In this document: piece by piece, positions 1-11,548 of the stretch
How positions within the stretch are numbered: position 1 is the stretch's first letter
How the letters are laid out: the number at the start of each line of letters is the position of its first letter
Assembly: GCA_963682055.1 (NCBI GenBank)
Contig: OY821751.1
Coordinates: 558,001 to 622,000 of the forward strand
Origin: Primula veris
Taxonomy: Eukaryota > Streptophyta > Magnoliopsida > Ericales > Primulaceae
Length of the DNA stretch: 64,000 nt
Direction: 5' to 3'
The notes under the pieces: generated by a model
The model's database searches: none
Seen by the model: only the letters and a program-made list of their open reading frames with translations
Told to the model about the DNA's origin: nothing
Position numbers and translations under genes: made by a program

Positions 1-2659
1 CGGTGTATTTTGCCGACATGGCATTGATCACAGGCTCCATCATCTTGCAGGGACCACACCATGTTGCTGAGAAATCTACCACCATCTATACATACAAAAC
101 ATTAAAATGAACCTATACAAATGGGTTAATTATTATTTGTACTTTAATGTATAATCAGATATTGATTTGTACTCTAACCTATAACAACAAATTAGTACGT
201 CAATGTAATATCTTTTATTTCAAACTTTATACACTATATAAAGAAACAAAGAAAAGGACTAAAATAGAAAAGAGCAGACGGAATAGTGTACAGAAAATAA
301 AAGAATTATGATAAAAGTTGGGTTCTTGTTACTCTCAAGTATAATCTTTGGAAAATGTTGCAAAATGGTACAGAAATCTAATCTCATCATGGTTTAGTGT
401 GAACACCCGCAAATCTAATCACCTAAAAATTACAGGAATGAATTTCAAAAATCATGGGTGAGTGTAAAAAACATTAATCAACCCACTTTTTTAAGGCATA
501 AGCCAACAAAAAATAGCAATTATAACACCAACCTACAATCTTTTATTTTGATAAACCCAATTGGGTTTTGGTTCCTAATCAGTATAATCTTTGATAAATT
601 TTGCATAAATGCATACAGAAATGAAATCTAAATCATGGGTTAGTGTAAAACTCTGTTTTAAAAAGCTCGCTCCGTAGTAAAAAAGCTTGATTCAAAGCTT
701 AAAAAGCTCGCTTTTCCGCTTTTTAGGCCGCTAAAAGCTTATGCTTTTTTGCGCTTTAGCCTAGCTATTGCAAAAACACTTTAGTTAAGTTTTCTTTTTT
801 TAAAACACCGGTGTAAAACCGGTACTTTTATTAAAAAAACAAGCCTACAATACATAGCAACTAGTACACCAACCTACAAACTTTATTTTGATAAAACCAA
901 TTGGAATTTTCTTACTTATTAGTACAATCATCTTATTTAGCTGGTTGGATTGGAGTTGCCAATTAGAGCAATATTTAATAATTTTTGCAAATTGGTATAC
1001 AGAATTGAAATCTAAAATCATGGCTTTAGTTTCAAACCAGCAATTGACCCTCTTTAGTTAAAAAAGAATAAGCCTATGATAAAGAGAGAGAGATATACAA
1101 TTTAAATATCTCAACTTTTTCAGTAATTTTTCCTGTAAGATAATTGATAATTATTTACAAATTTTGGTTCACAGAATTGAGACCTAAAACACTGTTTTAC
1201 CGTCAAAAATAGTAACCAATCCTCTTTCTTAAGGAATAAGTCTAAATCATGGGTTTAATGTAAAAACCAGTAATTAACCTTCTTTTCTGATATAAACAGT
1301 AATTGACCTTTTACTTTGATAACTCTTTTACAAATTGGTATATATAATTGAAATCTAAACCATGAGCTTAGTTTAAAAAAAACAGTAACTAACCTTTTTT
1401 TAAAAGGAATAGTCCTACGAGAGAATAGTGTACAAAATATCAAAAAATACAATCAATACTAATTACATTAAAACATAGATAATTTTTTACAAATTAGTAA
1501 ACAGAATAGAAATCAAGATCATGGGTTAGTCTCAAAAACAGCAATTAACAACTTTAGATAAATAAAAAAAATGGTTCTTTGTTAGTACTAAGAAAACCAC
1601 TAAAAGATAACTTTTTTTACAAAATGGTATACAGAATTGAAATCTAAATCATGGGTTTAGGCTGTTTAGCACTTTAGGTTAGAAACTACTAAATTAATCA
1701 ACCCATGATTTAGATTTCAATTATGTATACCAATTTGTACAAAGTGTATCAAAGAAAGGTTAGTAACTGTTTTCTAGAAGGTTAATTACTGTATTTTACA
1801 CTAAACCCATGATTTAGATTTCAATTTTGTACACCAATTTGTAAAAAGTTTATCAAAGAAAAGGTTAATTACTGTTTTTTATAAGGAAAAAAATAGATCA
1901 ATGACGGTTTTTATAAGAAGAAAAAAGAGAGGTTAATTACTGGTTTTTATACTAAGCCCATGATTTAGATTCCAATTTGTAAAAAGCTTATTAAAAAAAG
2001 AAAAGGTTATTACTTTTTTTATATACATATGAATACTAAAGAGATAGATAGATATACATATACATATATATAAGCCACAAATGGTATAAAGAATTGAAAT
2101 CTAAATCATGGGTTTAGCTTAGAACCCACTCAATTAATCAAACCCTCTTTCCTCAAATAAAAAAAAACAAATAAAAAAAACCCTATGATACTAAAGAAAT
2201 AGATAGATATACATACATACATACATACATATGTATATATACCACTACAATTGGTTTTTTGTTAGTACCAATTTGTGAAAAATAAATCTAAGGAATTGAA
2301 ATCTAAATCATGGGTTTTGTTTAGAATCACTAAAACAATTGGTTTCTAGTTAGTACCAATTTGTGAATAAAAAAAAACAACCTTTTTTTTTCACAAATTT
2401 GTAAAAAGAATTGAAATATAAATAATGGGTTTATGTTTCAATTAAGGGTATGATACTAAAGAGATAGATAAATAAATTAGATATAGAAACATACGAGTTT
2501 AGGTATTTTTTTAGCTTCATTGAAATGGAGCTGCCATCTATGAGATGAGTGAAACTCGAGAACCCGAGACCGTCCCGATGATGAAGACGTGTCTGAAGCT
2601 TTATCTCCGGTCGCCGCTACGGCATCGTATCCTCCTATCCATGACAACACTCCTCCCAT
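1..2659 (-). CDS. TRXH2-like: h-type thioredoxin (subgroup h2-like), 5' part, runs off left edge
   Basis: Disulfide reductase of the cytosolic/endomembrane thioredoxin h system. Two exons are visible. Exon 1 is 2659-2495 (55 codons), starts MGGVLS, ends ...FNEAKKIPKL and is followed by donor GTATGT. Exon 2 is 85-1 (phase 0, acceptor TATAG) and reads MVVDFSATWCGPCKMMEPV, containing the WCGPC redox site. Together these match the N-terminal half of subgroup-II h thioredoxins, which have a variable N-terminal extension, then W-x-x-x-F-N-E and the active site. Gly2 after Met fits N-myristoylation, known for some members of this subgroup (inferred here). The remaining roughly 55 residues lie beyond position 1. 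The start is the only ATG in frame upstream of the conserved block. The 2.4 kb intron 1 is unusually repetitive. A CT/TCTCTA microsatellite directly precedes the ATG and probably lies in the 5' UTR. Confidence 0.9.
86..2494 (-). repeat. Repeat-filled intron 1 of the thioredoxin gene
   Basis: The intron is built from about 14 diverged copies of a unit around GAAATCTAAATCATGGGTTT, often followed by GTAAAAACC-AATTAACC. Copies lie near 620, 1000, 1222, 1348, 1506, 1636, 2094, 2294 and 2408. They are in reverse orientation near 1700, 1805 and 1955, so the polarity flips around 1690. GATA/TACATA microsatellites occur at about 2038-2075 and 2200-2240. A GCTTTTTAGGCCGC-type repeat occurs at 660-770. 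No coding sequence is seen. Confidence 0.75.
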
Positions 2660-2716
2660 CTCTCTCTCTCTCTATATATATATCTCTATCTCTATCTCTA
2701 TCTCTATCTCTATAGA
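2660..2716. repeat. CT / TCTCTA microsatellite just upstream of thioredoxin ATG
   Basis: (TC)n, (TA)n and (TCTCTA)n runs lie immediately upstream of the minus-strand start codon at 2659. On the coding strand this is a GA-rich tract, likely in the 5' UTR or core promoter. Confidence 0.8.
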
Positions 2717-2737
2717 TGGGTTTGAGACGAGTTTGTT

Positions 2738-3225
2738 CACAAGCTTTGTCTGAAGATGTTTTCGGACACAATTAGCGTCGTTTTGATTGTTGTCTGAATA
2801 TGTTTTCAGACACAATTACCGTCGTTTTGATTGTTGTCTGGAAATGTTTTCGGACATGTTTAATGTCGTTTTGATTGTTGTCTGAAGATGTTTTCGGACA
2901 CGTTTACCGTCGTTTTGATTGTTGTCTTAACATGTTTTCGGACACGTTTACCGTCGTTTTGATTGTTGTCTTAACATGTTTTCGGACATGTTTACCGTTG
3001 TTTTGATTGTTGTCTGAAGATGTTTTCGGACACCGTTTACCGTTGTTTTGATTGTTGTCTGAAAATGTTTTCGGACACGTTTAATGTCGTTTTGACTGTT
3101 GTCTGAAGATGTTTTCGGACACGTTTAACGTTGTTTTGATTGTTGTCTGAACATGTTTTCGGACACGTTTACCGTTGTTTTGGTTGTTGTCGTAACATGT
3201 TTTCGGACACATTTAAAGTCATTTT
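2738..3225. repeat. 44-bp tandem array, about 11 copies
   Basis: Direct tandem copies of a unit of about 44 bp containing GATGTTTTCGGACACG, then TTTACCGTCG and TTTTGATTGTTGTCTG. Copies differ by a few substitutions (GAAGATG, TAACATG; ACACGTT, ACATGTT). The array sits within 80-570 bp upstream of the thioredoxin start. Confidence 0.85.
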
Positions 3226-3290
3226 GATTGTTAGTTTTTTTTTAATGTGCTAAAATGCATGATAGGATAATCGATAATACGTATAAATAT

Positions 3291-3531
3291 TACTCCCTCC
3301 TCGTTTCCAATTAATTGTTCATTATGAAAATATCTGTAATTTTGACCGGCCAACAACTTGTATCAAAATTATCGGAATGAATTTTTTTTAAATTTAATCA
3401 TATAGTTCACACATTGAATTATATAATTTAGTTTTGAAAATTTTCATTTCGACAATTTTGATACATGTTATAAGCCGGTCAAAATTGCACGTAATTTCGT
3501 AGATGACAATTAATTGGAAACGGAAGAAGTA
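3291..3531. mobile_element. Stowaway-like (Tc1/mariner) MITE
   Basis: A 237-bp element begins CTCCCTCCTCGTTTCC and ends as its imperfect inverse (GGAAACGGAAGAAG), flanked by a TA dinucleotide on each side. The inner arms also match: AATTAATTGT near the left end, ACAATTAATT near the right, and GACCGGCC / GCCGGTC further in. CTCCCTCC termini with TA target duplication are diagnostic of plant Stowaway elements. Confidence 0.85.
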
Positions 3532-4067
3532 TGAGTTTTAATTTAATTTCAGTAAGTTTTAAAGAATAGATTGTTATATAAAGTAAAGAGTGTTTATCGA
3601 TACTCATCATTATATTTCGTATTTTTTTTACATATACAAGTATAAATATATGTATGAAAAATATACATGCAAAAAATTAAACGATCATCGGCCTGTTCAC
3701 GCACGAGTATTATTATTGTATTTAGGCTCCGTCGATAAACGGTCACGGATAAAGCATTTGACGGGTCAAGCATAAGCTTGTTCACAAGGGGCTTGTATCA
3801 TATGCAACCTTATAAGCAATACAATACACTGAAACTAATTGAGTATACTGCAAAAATGTCCATTAACTTTTTATTTGTTTAATTTTAGTTATTACTTTAT
3901 CTTCAAAAGAAAGTGTAGTTACTACTCGATTGTAGTTGATATCTAATTGAGCCTAAATTTTGTATTTGATGATACTTTATCAACTTAATTAAGTAAGGAT
4001 TGATTCATAAAACTGAAACTAATTAAAAATTGTTTCGTTTCAGCAAGAAATCAATCACAGTACGTAA

Positions 4068-4610
4068 TGGAGGACATGAGATGGATTGGGACGGATTTGT
4101 TTCAATCCTAACCCAACCCGTAAAATAAATGGCGGGACGGATTGGGACGGATTGATAACATTTAAATCTCAAACCAACTCAATTCAACCCGCAAAATAAA
4201 TTGCGGGTTGGGGCGGCTTGAGTTTAGATTGATTCTTAAATTTTTATTTTGGTTCTTTATTTTTCATAGTTTGCATAATCAACCCAAATTTTAAAATAAA
4301 TTGAATATTTCAAACAGAAATATAAATTAAACCCAATCAAAAAGTACATTTAGAACATTTACGAACAAGTAATAAAACTAAAATATAACAATAATTAAAT
4401 GTTGGTATATGTTTGTATATTGCGAGTTGAAACGGATTGGGACGGATTAACCCGCGGTTTGTGAACCTCAACTCTAACCCAACCCGTAAAATATATAACG
4501 GATTAGGGCGGGGCGGATTGATTTTTTTTGGACATTCAACTCATCCCAACCCGCCCCAATCCATACAGGTCTGGTTAGGGACGGATTTACGGATTTTTTT
4601 CCACCTCTAA
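4068..4610. repeat. Degenerate GACGGATTGGGACGG / AACCCAACCCG repeat
   Basis: Interspersed copies of GGATTGGGACGGATT and of its inverse CCAACCCGCAAAATAAA occur at 4079-4225 and again at 4430-4590. The right end reads ATTTTTTTCCACCTCTAAC, whose inverse resembles hAT-type termini, but I could not pair it with a clear left end. Probably a decayed non-autonomous DNA element. No gene is seen between 3532 and 4872. Confidence 0.45.
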
Positions 4611-4872
4611 CGGTACGATACGTGTCGAGACCCATATGCTCGCCATGCATAAAATAATGCCTAACATTAATAAAGTGTGAAAAGGTAACGTTTTCTACCA
4701 CCCATTATTGACCAAAAGCATTAAAAGACAGGATATAAACTAAAATATAACAACACATTTATTGTATCCATTATAAGTATATACTTTAATCTTAATAATG
4801 TTGACTTTGGGTTTTCATGACTTTGTCATCCCCAATAGTATCATTTATTAGTACCACAAATATTGTAAATGG

Positions 4873-4881
4873 TATTATATA
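4873..4881 (+). promoter_or_regulatory. TATA-box candidate for the gene at 4911
   Basis: TATTATATA lies 30 bases upstream of the ATG at 4911. With a start site downstream of it the 5' leader would be very short. Position and sequence are suggestive only. Confidence 0.35.
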
Positions 4882-4910
4882 CCATTCTCATCCATCTCTA
4901 AACATCAAAA

Positions 4911-5342
4911 ATGGGAGGTGGAGAGTATAAAAGATCCAAATCCCGTAATTATATCGGAAATAATTACGGGTTTGGAGCTAATAAATTTGGTGAAAACGTC
5001 AAGTTAACTCTCCCTGAAGGAGCTATTGGTCATGTAAGTGCTAGCGATTCCGATACCGAATACTATGTTGGCAATAATTTTGGTATAACAGGTTTTGATT
5101 TTTCTCAACCTTGTTCGATAAATATTATGCCAAAGGGCGGTAGCAATAAAGCAATAACGATATCTTCACTTGATCGAAATTCTCTTATTCACTCTTCGGG
5201 ACCGAGTACTTATACAAACCAAAAAGGATCGATCGAGACTTGTTGTCCAGTTTGTAAAGGAATTTGGGCGGTCGATAGATCCGTGTACAATCATCATAAG
5301 TTGCTCCTTGGTAAACATATATCTTCTTCACAGCAATATTAG
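4911..5342 (+). CDS. Unrecognised 143-aa protein, single exon
   Basis: I do not recognise the family. The frame is open from ATG (context AAAATGGG) to TAG, with a TATA-like box upstream and AATAAA 97 bases downstream, so it looks like a compact intronless gene. The protein starts MGGGEYKRSKSR, a basic segment whose Gly2 could be acylated. It contains two related Gly-Asn motifs (GNNYGFG near residue 17, GNNFGITG near 55) and a Cys/His cluster at the C-terminus: CCPVC near residue 112, then HH near 128 and H near 135. The CxxC-x12-H arrangement recalls a single C2H2-like zinc site but does not match a standard finger. It could be a lineage-specific gene or a fragment of a larger one; codon pattern alone does not settle this. 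Confidence 0.55.
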   Translation: MGGGEYKRSKSRNYIGNNYGFGANKFGENVKLTLPEGAIGHVSASDSDTEYYVGNNFGITGFDFSQPCSINIMPKGGSNKAITISSLDRNSLIHSSGPSTYTNQKGSIETCCPVCKGIWAVDRSVYNHHKLLLGKHISSSQQY

Positions 5343-5438
5343 TACCGTTTTTCGATATTGTATGTGATTTATGAAGTTCATGTAGTAAGTCAACATGTGT
5401 GTAGTTACTTGGAACTCAGTTTGTTGAATTTCTGTATG

Positions 5439-5444
5439 AATAAA
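5439..5444 (+). terminator. Polyadenylation signal AATAAA for the 4911 gene
   Basis: Canonical AATAAA about 97 bases after the stop codon, followed by a T-rich stretch. Confidence 0.45.
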
Positions 5445-5734
5445 TTGCTTTCCAGCATTGTTTTTATGGAGTATTAGATAAATATACAATGTCTATATAT
5501 TTCATTTTCAGTTAAAACATGTATGAACTATGAATATAGAACCAGCAGGAATACTATTGCATACTTGGGCATAATTACCAATCGCGGTACCGTTTCGAGA
5601 TAGAGCTTGCTACTGAACTAGCTGGAAAACCAAGTGGATCAATAGATTCTTCGCGCCTTTCTAGGAAGATCATCTCCATGAGCTGAATTCCCCACTTGCT
5701 CACTCGTCAGCTCGTGTACTACCGTCAACTATAA

Positions 5735-5895
5735 TTGGTACACTAAATCAAGTTTATTTGATAAACTCGGTACACTAAGTCAAGTTTGATTGTTAAACTC
5801 CGTACACTTGGTGAAGTTTAATTGTTAAACTCGGTTCAAGACTTTGAAACCGCAGTACACTAAATCAAGTTTATCTAGTTAACTTATAACAGTCA
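5735..5895. repeat. GTACACTAAATCAAGTTT short tandem repeat
   Basis: Four or five direct copies of a unit of about 40 bp (GGTACACTAAATCAAGTTT followed by GATAAACTC or GTTAAACTC). Nothing else recognisable lies between 5445 and 6669. Confidence 0.7.
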
Positions 5896-6669
5896 ATCAA
5901 TATTGTGAAACATCGATATGATGAATCGGATTTTATGTAAACACGGTGCACTAAAGTCTAATTTCCCGTCTTTAACTCTAAAACTAGGAATATATAGCGT
6001 AAGAGTCGTCCGTCCGCCTCTCACTTTCTCTTAAACTAATCCATCAAAACAAGTTGTAAGTTAACGTATCAAGTTTTACTCACTATCGTTAATATTTCTA
6101 CAGCTATATAAACATAATAACAACTAAACAAAATTAATAACAACATGGACAAGCCACACCGATAGTTGTGTAAGGGAAGCAGCTGCCACATCGTGAACGG
6201 AAGTATATCGAAGCTTCGCTTTTAATATCAGGAAGATGTACAAATGCAAAACTAGGTAAGTATTTCCTTGTTTCCGCTTATTGCTTGTTGTGCAACCTGA
6301 TCAGATATTTTCGACACATTAAGAGGAATGCTTTCCTTGGTGGCTTTCTCGATAATTGATTTCATCGATCGGGTCCTCAACTAATTCCATTTACAATTTC
6401 CCAAACTCATACCATTTTTCAGAATTTGTACACATTTTTCTTGAACTACTTCATACCTTCTTTTCGTTGTTAATATTAATTTCTGAAAGTTCAATTAATG
6501 CCTTCTTTTGGTGAAGTTTTCACAATTTTATGCCAATATTATGACGTTTTCATACGTATTTCGTAGATAAGTTCATACAAAATCTATAAATCATGAGTTC
6601 ATTTACAATTTTTTTATCTTATAAGCATTTTCTCAAAGTTCAAACACATTTCATACTTCTATGTTGAAA

Positions 6670-6862
6670 CACTATAAAAAAATACCCAAATAACGACGGA
6701 ATTAGTGACGGTATTTTTTGTTACGAGCTTATTAGCGACGGTTTTTGTGACGGCTTTGTGACAGTTTAGTCAATTTGCGACAGATTTGTGACAACTTTTT
6801 AAATTAGCGACAGGCTTGTGACAGTTTTCGATTCTCACTAAATCAAACATTATATTATAGTG
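6670..6862. mobile_element. CACTA-type miniature element
   Basis: The element starts CACTATAA and ends TTATAGTG, a perfect 8-bp inverted terminus, and is flanked on both sides by AAA, a 3-bp target duplication as expected for CACTA transposons. The left half holds subterminal repeats of GTGACGG, GCGACGG and GTGACAG, the pattern of transposase-binding subterminal repeats in that superfamily. It is 193 bp long and encodes nothing, so it is non-autonomous. Confidence 0.8.
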
Positions 6863-7639
6863 AAAGTTCATATTCATTCTTCCAAATTTATACCTAATTT
6901 CCTAAGTTAATACCACTTTCAAACTGTAAACATATTATTACCAAATTGTAATCCATTATGTACAAATTGTAAACCGATGTATATTAATTATAAACACTAC
7001 CAAATATTTTTTATATATATATTATTTTTTATACATACAAACAGACCTACACCATACTGCATAAAAAAACCTACAATTTCTTATTAGTATTGAAAATTAT
7101 AAACAATTTTTATAATTACGTATCGTTCTCTATAGGTATGAGTCGTATGACGAATAACGGTTCTCAATTTATTAGTCTTTGATCGAGAGCAAATTAATCA
7201 ACAAAGTTAACTATTGGTGTTCTTTGGAATTATAGTTTTACATACATGGTTTTGGTAAATATAATTTGTTCTATAATACTTTTTTGGAAATTTCATGCTA
7301 CCTTAATTATAAAGCTCACTCAAACATGATATTATCTAAGACATAAAAACATAAAACATATTATCAAAAAACATAATACATATTTTAACAAACGCAATTT
7401 ATTTCTCAATCGTTAATTTGTTTGCTTTTTGAAAGTTAGAAACAAATTTGGAAGTGTTTTTAAAGATCTAATTAATGATTATTCTGAATGAAAGATAAAA
7501 AATAAAAATAAAAAGCCTGCATGTTACAATAATGCTAATGAGCCAGATAGACTCAATTCGACTCTCAACACACCAGTCTTTAATGTAAATTTAGAATTTC
7601 ATTTTCATCCCGAAATTTAAGAGTATGCTATTCGACCAT

Positions 7640-7985
7640 ATATTTAATATTTTTAATTAATATTTAAGTTTAAGGTAGTCTCAAATAGGGTTATATAATA
7701 TTATATTTAGGTTTTTATTTTGTTGAATAGTCAAATAAAATATATTAAAATTATTAAAATTTAAAATATTTTTAATTAATATTTAAATTTATGGTTGTCT
7801 CAACTAGGGTTCCATAAATATTATATTTTGGGTTTTATTTTGTTGAATAGTCAAATAAAATATATTAAAATCATTAAAATTTTAAATATTTTTAATTAAT
7901 ATTTAAATTTAGGTTAGTTTCAACTAGGGTTCCATAAATATTATATTTGAGATTTTATTTTTATTTTGATTGGGTGTCAAAAAAA
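7640..7985. repeat. 120-bp tandem repeat, about three copies
   Basis: CTCAACTAGGGTTCCATAAA recurs at 120-bp spacing (about 7681, 7800 and 7920) with TTTTGTTGAATAGTCAAATA between. AT-rich, no coding potential. Confidence 0.75.
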
Positions 7986-9274
7986 TTCTAAAAATTACAT
8001 ATGTTATTCGGTGTGATTGAGCATGTGCATGTTAAGCACAAATATATAATATGTTTGTTACTTAGTAGGATATAAAATAAACGATAATACCAATTTCAAG
8101 TTTTTAACGTCTCTTTCTATATATTCACGCGTTTAATGCAAACAACTTGGGTATTTTCTCAACATATAATATTTGTCATTATTTCTATATATATTTGTAC
8201 ACAATTTGTGTGTCTCTTAATTAATTAGAAAGCTTTTCATTGCGTTTAGGTAAATTAGTTTCTTTACAGAAAAAATAAACTTGTAAGTACTCCTTTAATT
8301 TGTTTCTTATTACACATCTTATAGTATTTAATTAGTAGTATTCACATATTTGGTAGGTTAATCTTCTTTATGACTTTTGGTAATGAAAATTCCTTGTAGA
8401 TTGTTAATTTCCCTGCCTAGTTTCCGAAAAAAGGGTGGAATTTAGTGTATATTATTGATTAAAATCCTAGTCTAATCTGGTCTGTCTAAAGAATATGAAA
8501 AAAAAAATTGTTTGATATTCACAAGATATATATTTTTGGGTTGAAACTTAAGGAATAACTAGGAATACCCCTCAAAATTTTGAAAAGTACACAGCTATAT
8601 TTTTTTTTTGAATCTTTTAGGATTATAATTTGGCAATCCCATTATTAGTATCTTAATAACTTCGATCGGGGTTTTAAGATTTAGTACTCCTGATCAAGAA
8701 TAATTATTGGTTTCACACCATACATATTGGGTTGGTCTAGAAATGTGTAGAATTATGCTTGATTTTCATGATGGTAATAACCTTTCGGTTACCCCTAAAT
8801 TTTTTCACAATCTTTTGGACTACAAATATGTAAAATTTCTTGTTCTTCGTGAGGGGCTTCGGTTAGTTGGCACTACCTAAGTTTTCGACTTTATTAAGTG
8901 AAGTTTCAGTTTGCTACCAGATTGTTGTGCTTCTTTGATTGTCTTATTGGGAATAGAATTAGTAAAGAGTTAAGTAAACATTATTTTCTCTTTTCTAGTT
9001 TTCTGTAACAAATCTTTCGACGAAGTTCGTCATGTTTAGAAAACTTCCCAATTGACATGCATAACTATTGAAACATATTGATTTTGTTAGAAAAAGACAA
9101 GAAAACTAGCCTGATTTTGGTCTGAATTTTTGTTTGAGTTATGGGATTAAATGAGCTAAAGTTATGAACTGGAAACAATTGACAAAATGAGTCAATTGCT
9201 TCACCTTTCATCCTTTTCTTCCACTTCTTTTTCTCTAAACTAATCATAACATCATCCCATGGGTAGGATTAAAA
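7986..9274 (+). promoter_or_regulatory. Upstream region of HIR gene, possible 5'-UTR intron
   Basis: CTATATATTC near 8117 is a TATA candidate. GCGTTTAG/GTAAATTAG near 8247 could be a donor, and GGGTAG/GATTAAAAATGGG just before the start codon an acceptor, which would make a 5'-UTR intron of about 1 kb. This is inference from site sequences only; no other feature is seen here. Confidence 0.3.
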
Positions 9275-11548
9275 ATGGGTCAAGCTCTTGGGTGTATTCA
9301 AGTTGATCAGTCTACAGTTGCTATAAAGGAACATTTTGGGCGTTTTGATGAGGTTCTTGAACCAGGCTGTCACTGCTTACCATGGTGTTTGGGTTACCAA
9401 TCAGCTGGAAACTTGACACTACGTGTGCAACAACTTGATGTTCGTTGTGAAACAAAAACTAAGGTTTGATTTTAGTACTCATGAGATAAGTTTTTCTTTA
9501 CACGGGTTAATAACAGTTTTATGCACATAAGTATTCGCCAACCTGAAAAAAAAAAAAACAATAAGTGCAATAACATTGCAAGCCTAGGCGATTTAGTGCA
9601 CTTAGTGTACCGTTAACCAGAAAATTGTACGCTGAGGTACTAATTAGTCACAAAATGGAATATTTTATGCACTATTTTGGCATTTTTTTGGCATTTTGAA
9701 CTGTACCAATTCATATTTTCTATTTTGGTGTCCAGTTAGTATATTGTTATTCATGACTTGTTTGGTTGCAGCTTTTGAACTCAATTTTCTTGACTTTTTG
9801 CTGTTAGACTGTAATTGGCTGATAATCTTAAAATCTTAGCTTTTCGTTCTCTGGCCTGAGAATCTTGGAAGCTTTAAGCTGGATAAGCCCAAATTTTATC
9901 GGCCTAATAGAACCTGTTAATTTTCTTAAATTCTGCAACCAAACAAGTCTATGACCTGTACAAAAGTAAAAAAAAAAAAAAATGTTAGCTTGGTGTACTA
10001 ATAAACAAATTTTGATAGGATGTTCAAAACCAAAAGGTGTAATAGGCTGGCGTTGAACATGTAATTAAACCCCGGTATCTTAATATCCTTTCTTGCATAG
10101 TTCTTGCATTTGTTCCCTTCATGTTTTCATTAAGTTTTAAATCTCTTTTATTCAGGATAATGTATTTGTTACTGTGGTTGCTTCTATTCAATATCGTGCA
10201 TTGGCAGAGAAAGCATCTGATGCTTTCTACAAGCTTTCTAACACCAAAGAGCAAATTCAAGCCTACGTATTTGATGGTATTTTATCACTTCTCCTTAATA
10301 TATATGTTTCTGTTGAATAAACAAGATTTACCGTAAATCTTCCTCTTAAATCTATTGCTAGAATTGTAGTATTGATAGAGTTGAATAAACAAGTTAATGA
10401 TGTTCCCTTCCATAAATATTTGATGGTATTGTATTATTTTTCAAAGTTATATTATAGTAATGTCATATTCTTTTTTCAGTAATAAGAGCAAGTGTGCCGA
10501 AGATGGAGTTAGACTCTACATTTGAACAGAAGAATGACATAGCAAAGGCTGTTGAGGATGAACTTGCAAAGGTGATAAAATATATACCACAAACACGTTT
10601 TTTTCAATTTTTTTAACAAAGGCAATCAGGGTAAAATCAGAGAATATAATGAATACAACCATGTTTTTGGTTTTCTGATAGTCAAAATCATGTTCATTTT
10701 TTTCTTCCATTTTCATGAATCTTGTGCAGGCAATGTCTGCTTACGGGTTTGAGATAGTACAGACACTTATAGTCGATATTGAACCAGATGTTAATGTCAA
10801 GAGAGCAATGAATGAGATTAATGCAGGTAAGATAAATTGTTGGTTATATAAAAGCATGCATGAGTTTAGTCCTTTTTCTGATTCATTGTTACCCTTTGTT
10901 GATGTTTAGTCCTATTTACTAACGATATTATGGTCTTTAATCCATACTTTTTAACTTGTCTACATTTTAATCTGATTAGCACAAAGCTATATCTGATGTA
11001 AATAGTACAGTTAAAGAGTAATGGGGTACAATAAGTAGACTAGTGATTAAGCACACTTAAAAGCTTTATCTTATGTAAACAGTATAAACACTAGACATGT
11101 TAAACATGCTCAATTCCGAAATTTGAATAGGCAAGTCGTTAATGCAAGACGTTTCGTTAACGTCTATTTTATTTTTGTGCCAACAGCTGCTAGGATGAGG
11201 GTCGCAACTAGCGATAAAGCCGAAGCTGAGAAAATTCTTCAAATCAAGCGAGCGGAGGGAGAGGCTGAATCCAAATATCTCTCAGGTTTGGGTATCGCTA
11301 GGCAACGCCAAGCTATTGTTGATGGGCTCAGAGACAGTGTTTTGGCATTTTCCGAAAATGTCCCTGGAACATCATCTAAAGACATTATGGACTTGGTTTT
11401 GGTGACTCAGTATTTCGATACCATGAAAGAAATTGGTGCATCATCGAAATCATCAGCTGTTTTTATCCCACATGGGCCAGGTGCTGTGAGAGATGTTGTT
11501 TCTCAGATACGCGATGGTCTTTTTCAGGCTCAAGTGATTGATAAATAG
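9275..11548 (+). CDS. HIR1-like: Hypersensitive-induced reaction protein (SPFH/band-7 family), complete
   Basis: Plasma-membrane microdomain scaffold of the stomatin/prohibitin (SPFH) superfamily; HIR proteins oligomerise and associate with immune receptors. Five coding exons: 9275-9463, 10156-10276, 10480-10571, 10730-10826 and 11187-11548. All introns are GT-AG and the frames sum to 286 residues, the usual HIR length. The N-terminus MGQALGC has Gly2 and Cys7 placed for myristoylation and palmitoylation, as known for the family. The band-7 domain covers most of residues 10-190 and includes the conserved [17 protein letters not shown] block. The C-terminal part has the Ala/Glu-rich [20 protein letters not shown] helix and ends VIDK. 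Intron 1 contains a 193-bp MITE. No disruption is seen. Exact paralogue (HIR1, 2 or 4) is uncertain. Confidence 0.95.
9756..9948. mobile_element. Short TIR element (GTTTGGTTGCAG family) in HIR intron 1
   Basis: A perfect 16-bp terminal inverted repeat, ACTTGTTTGGTTGCAG at the left and CTGCAACCAAACAAGT at the right, encloses 161 bp without coding potential. Related ends occur at about 60209-60552, 60677-60705 and 57729. Flanks (TTCATGAC, TCTATGAC) resemble a decayed 8-bp duplication, which would suit hAT, but the match is imperfect. Confidence 0.65.

Noticed and set aside
2738..3225. Spaced direct repeats resembling a CRISPR array
   Set aside because: Plant nuclear context, the repeat unit is contiguous with no unique spacers of constant length, and no cas genes.
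3590..3785. Overlapping short frames on both strands
   Set aside because: AT-rich intergenic DNA beside the Stowaway MITE with no motif or gene signals.
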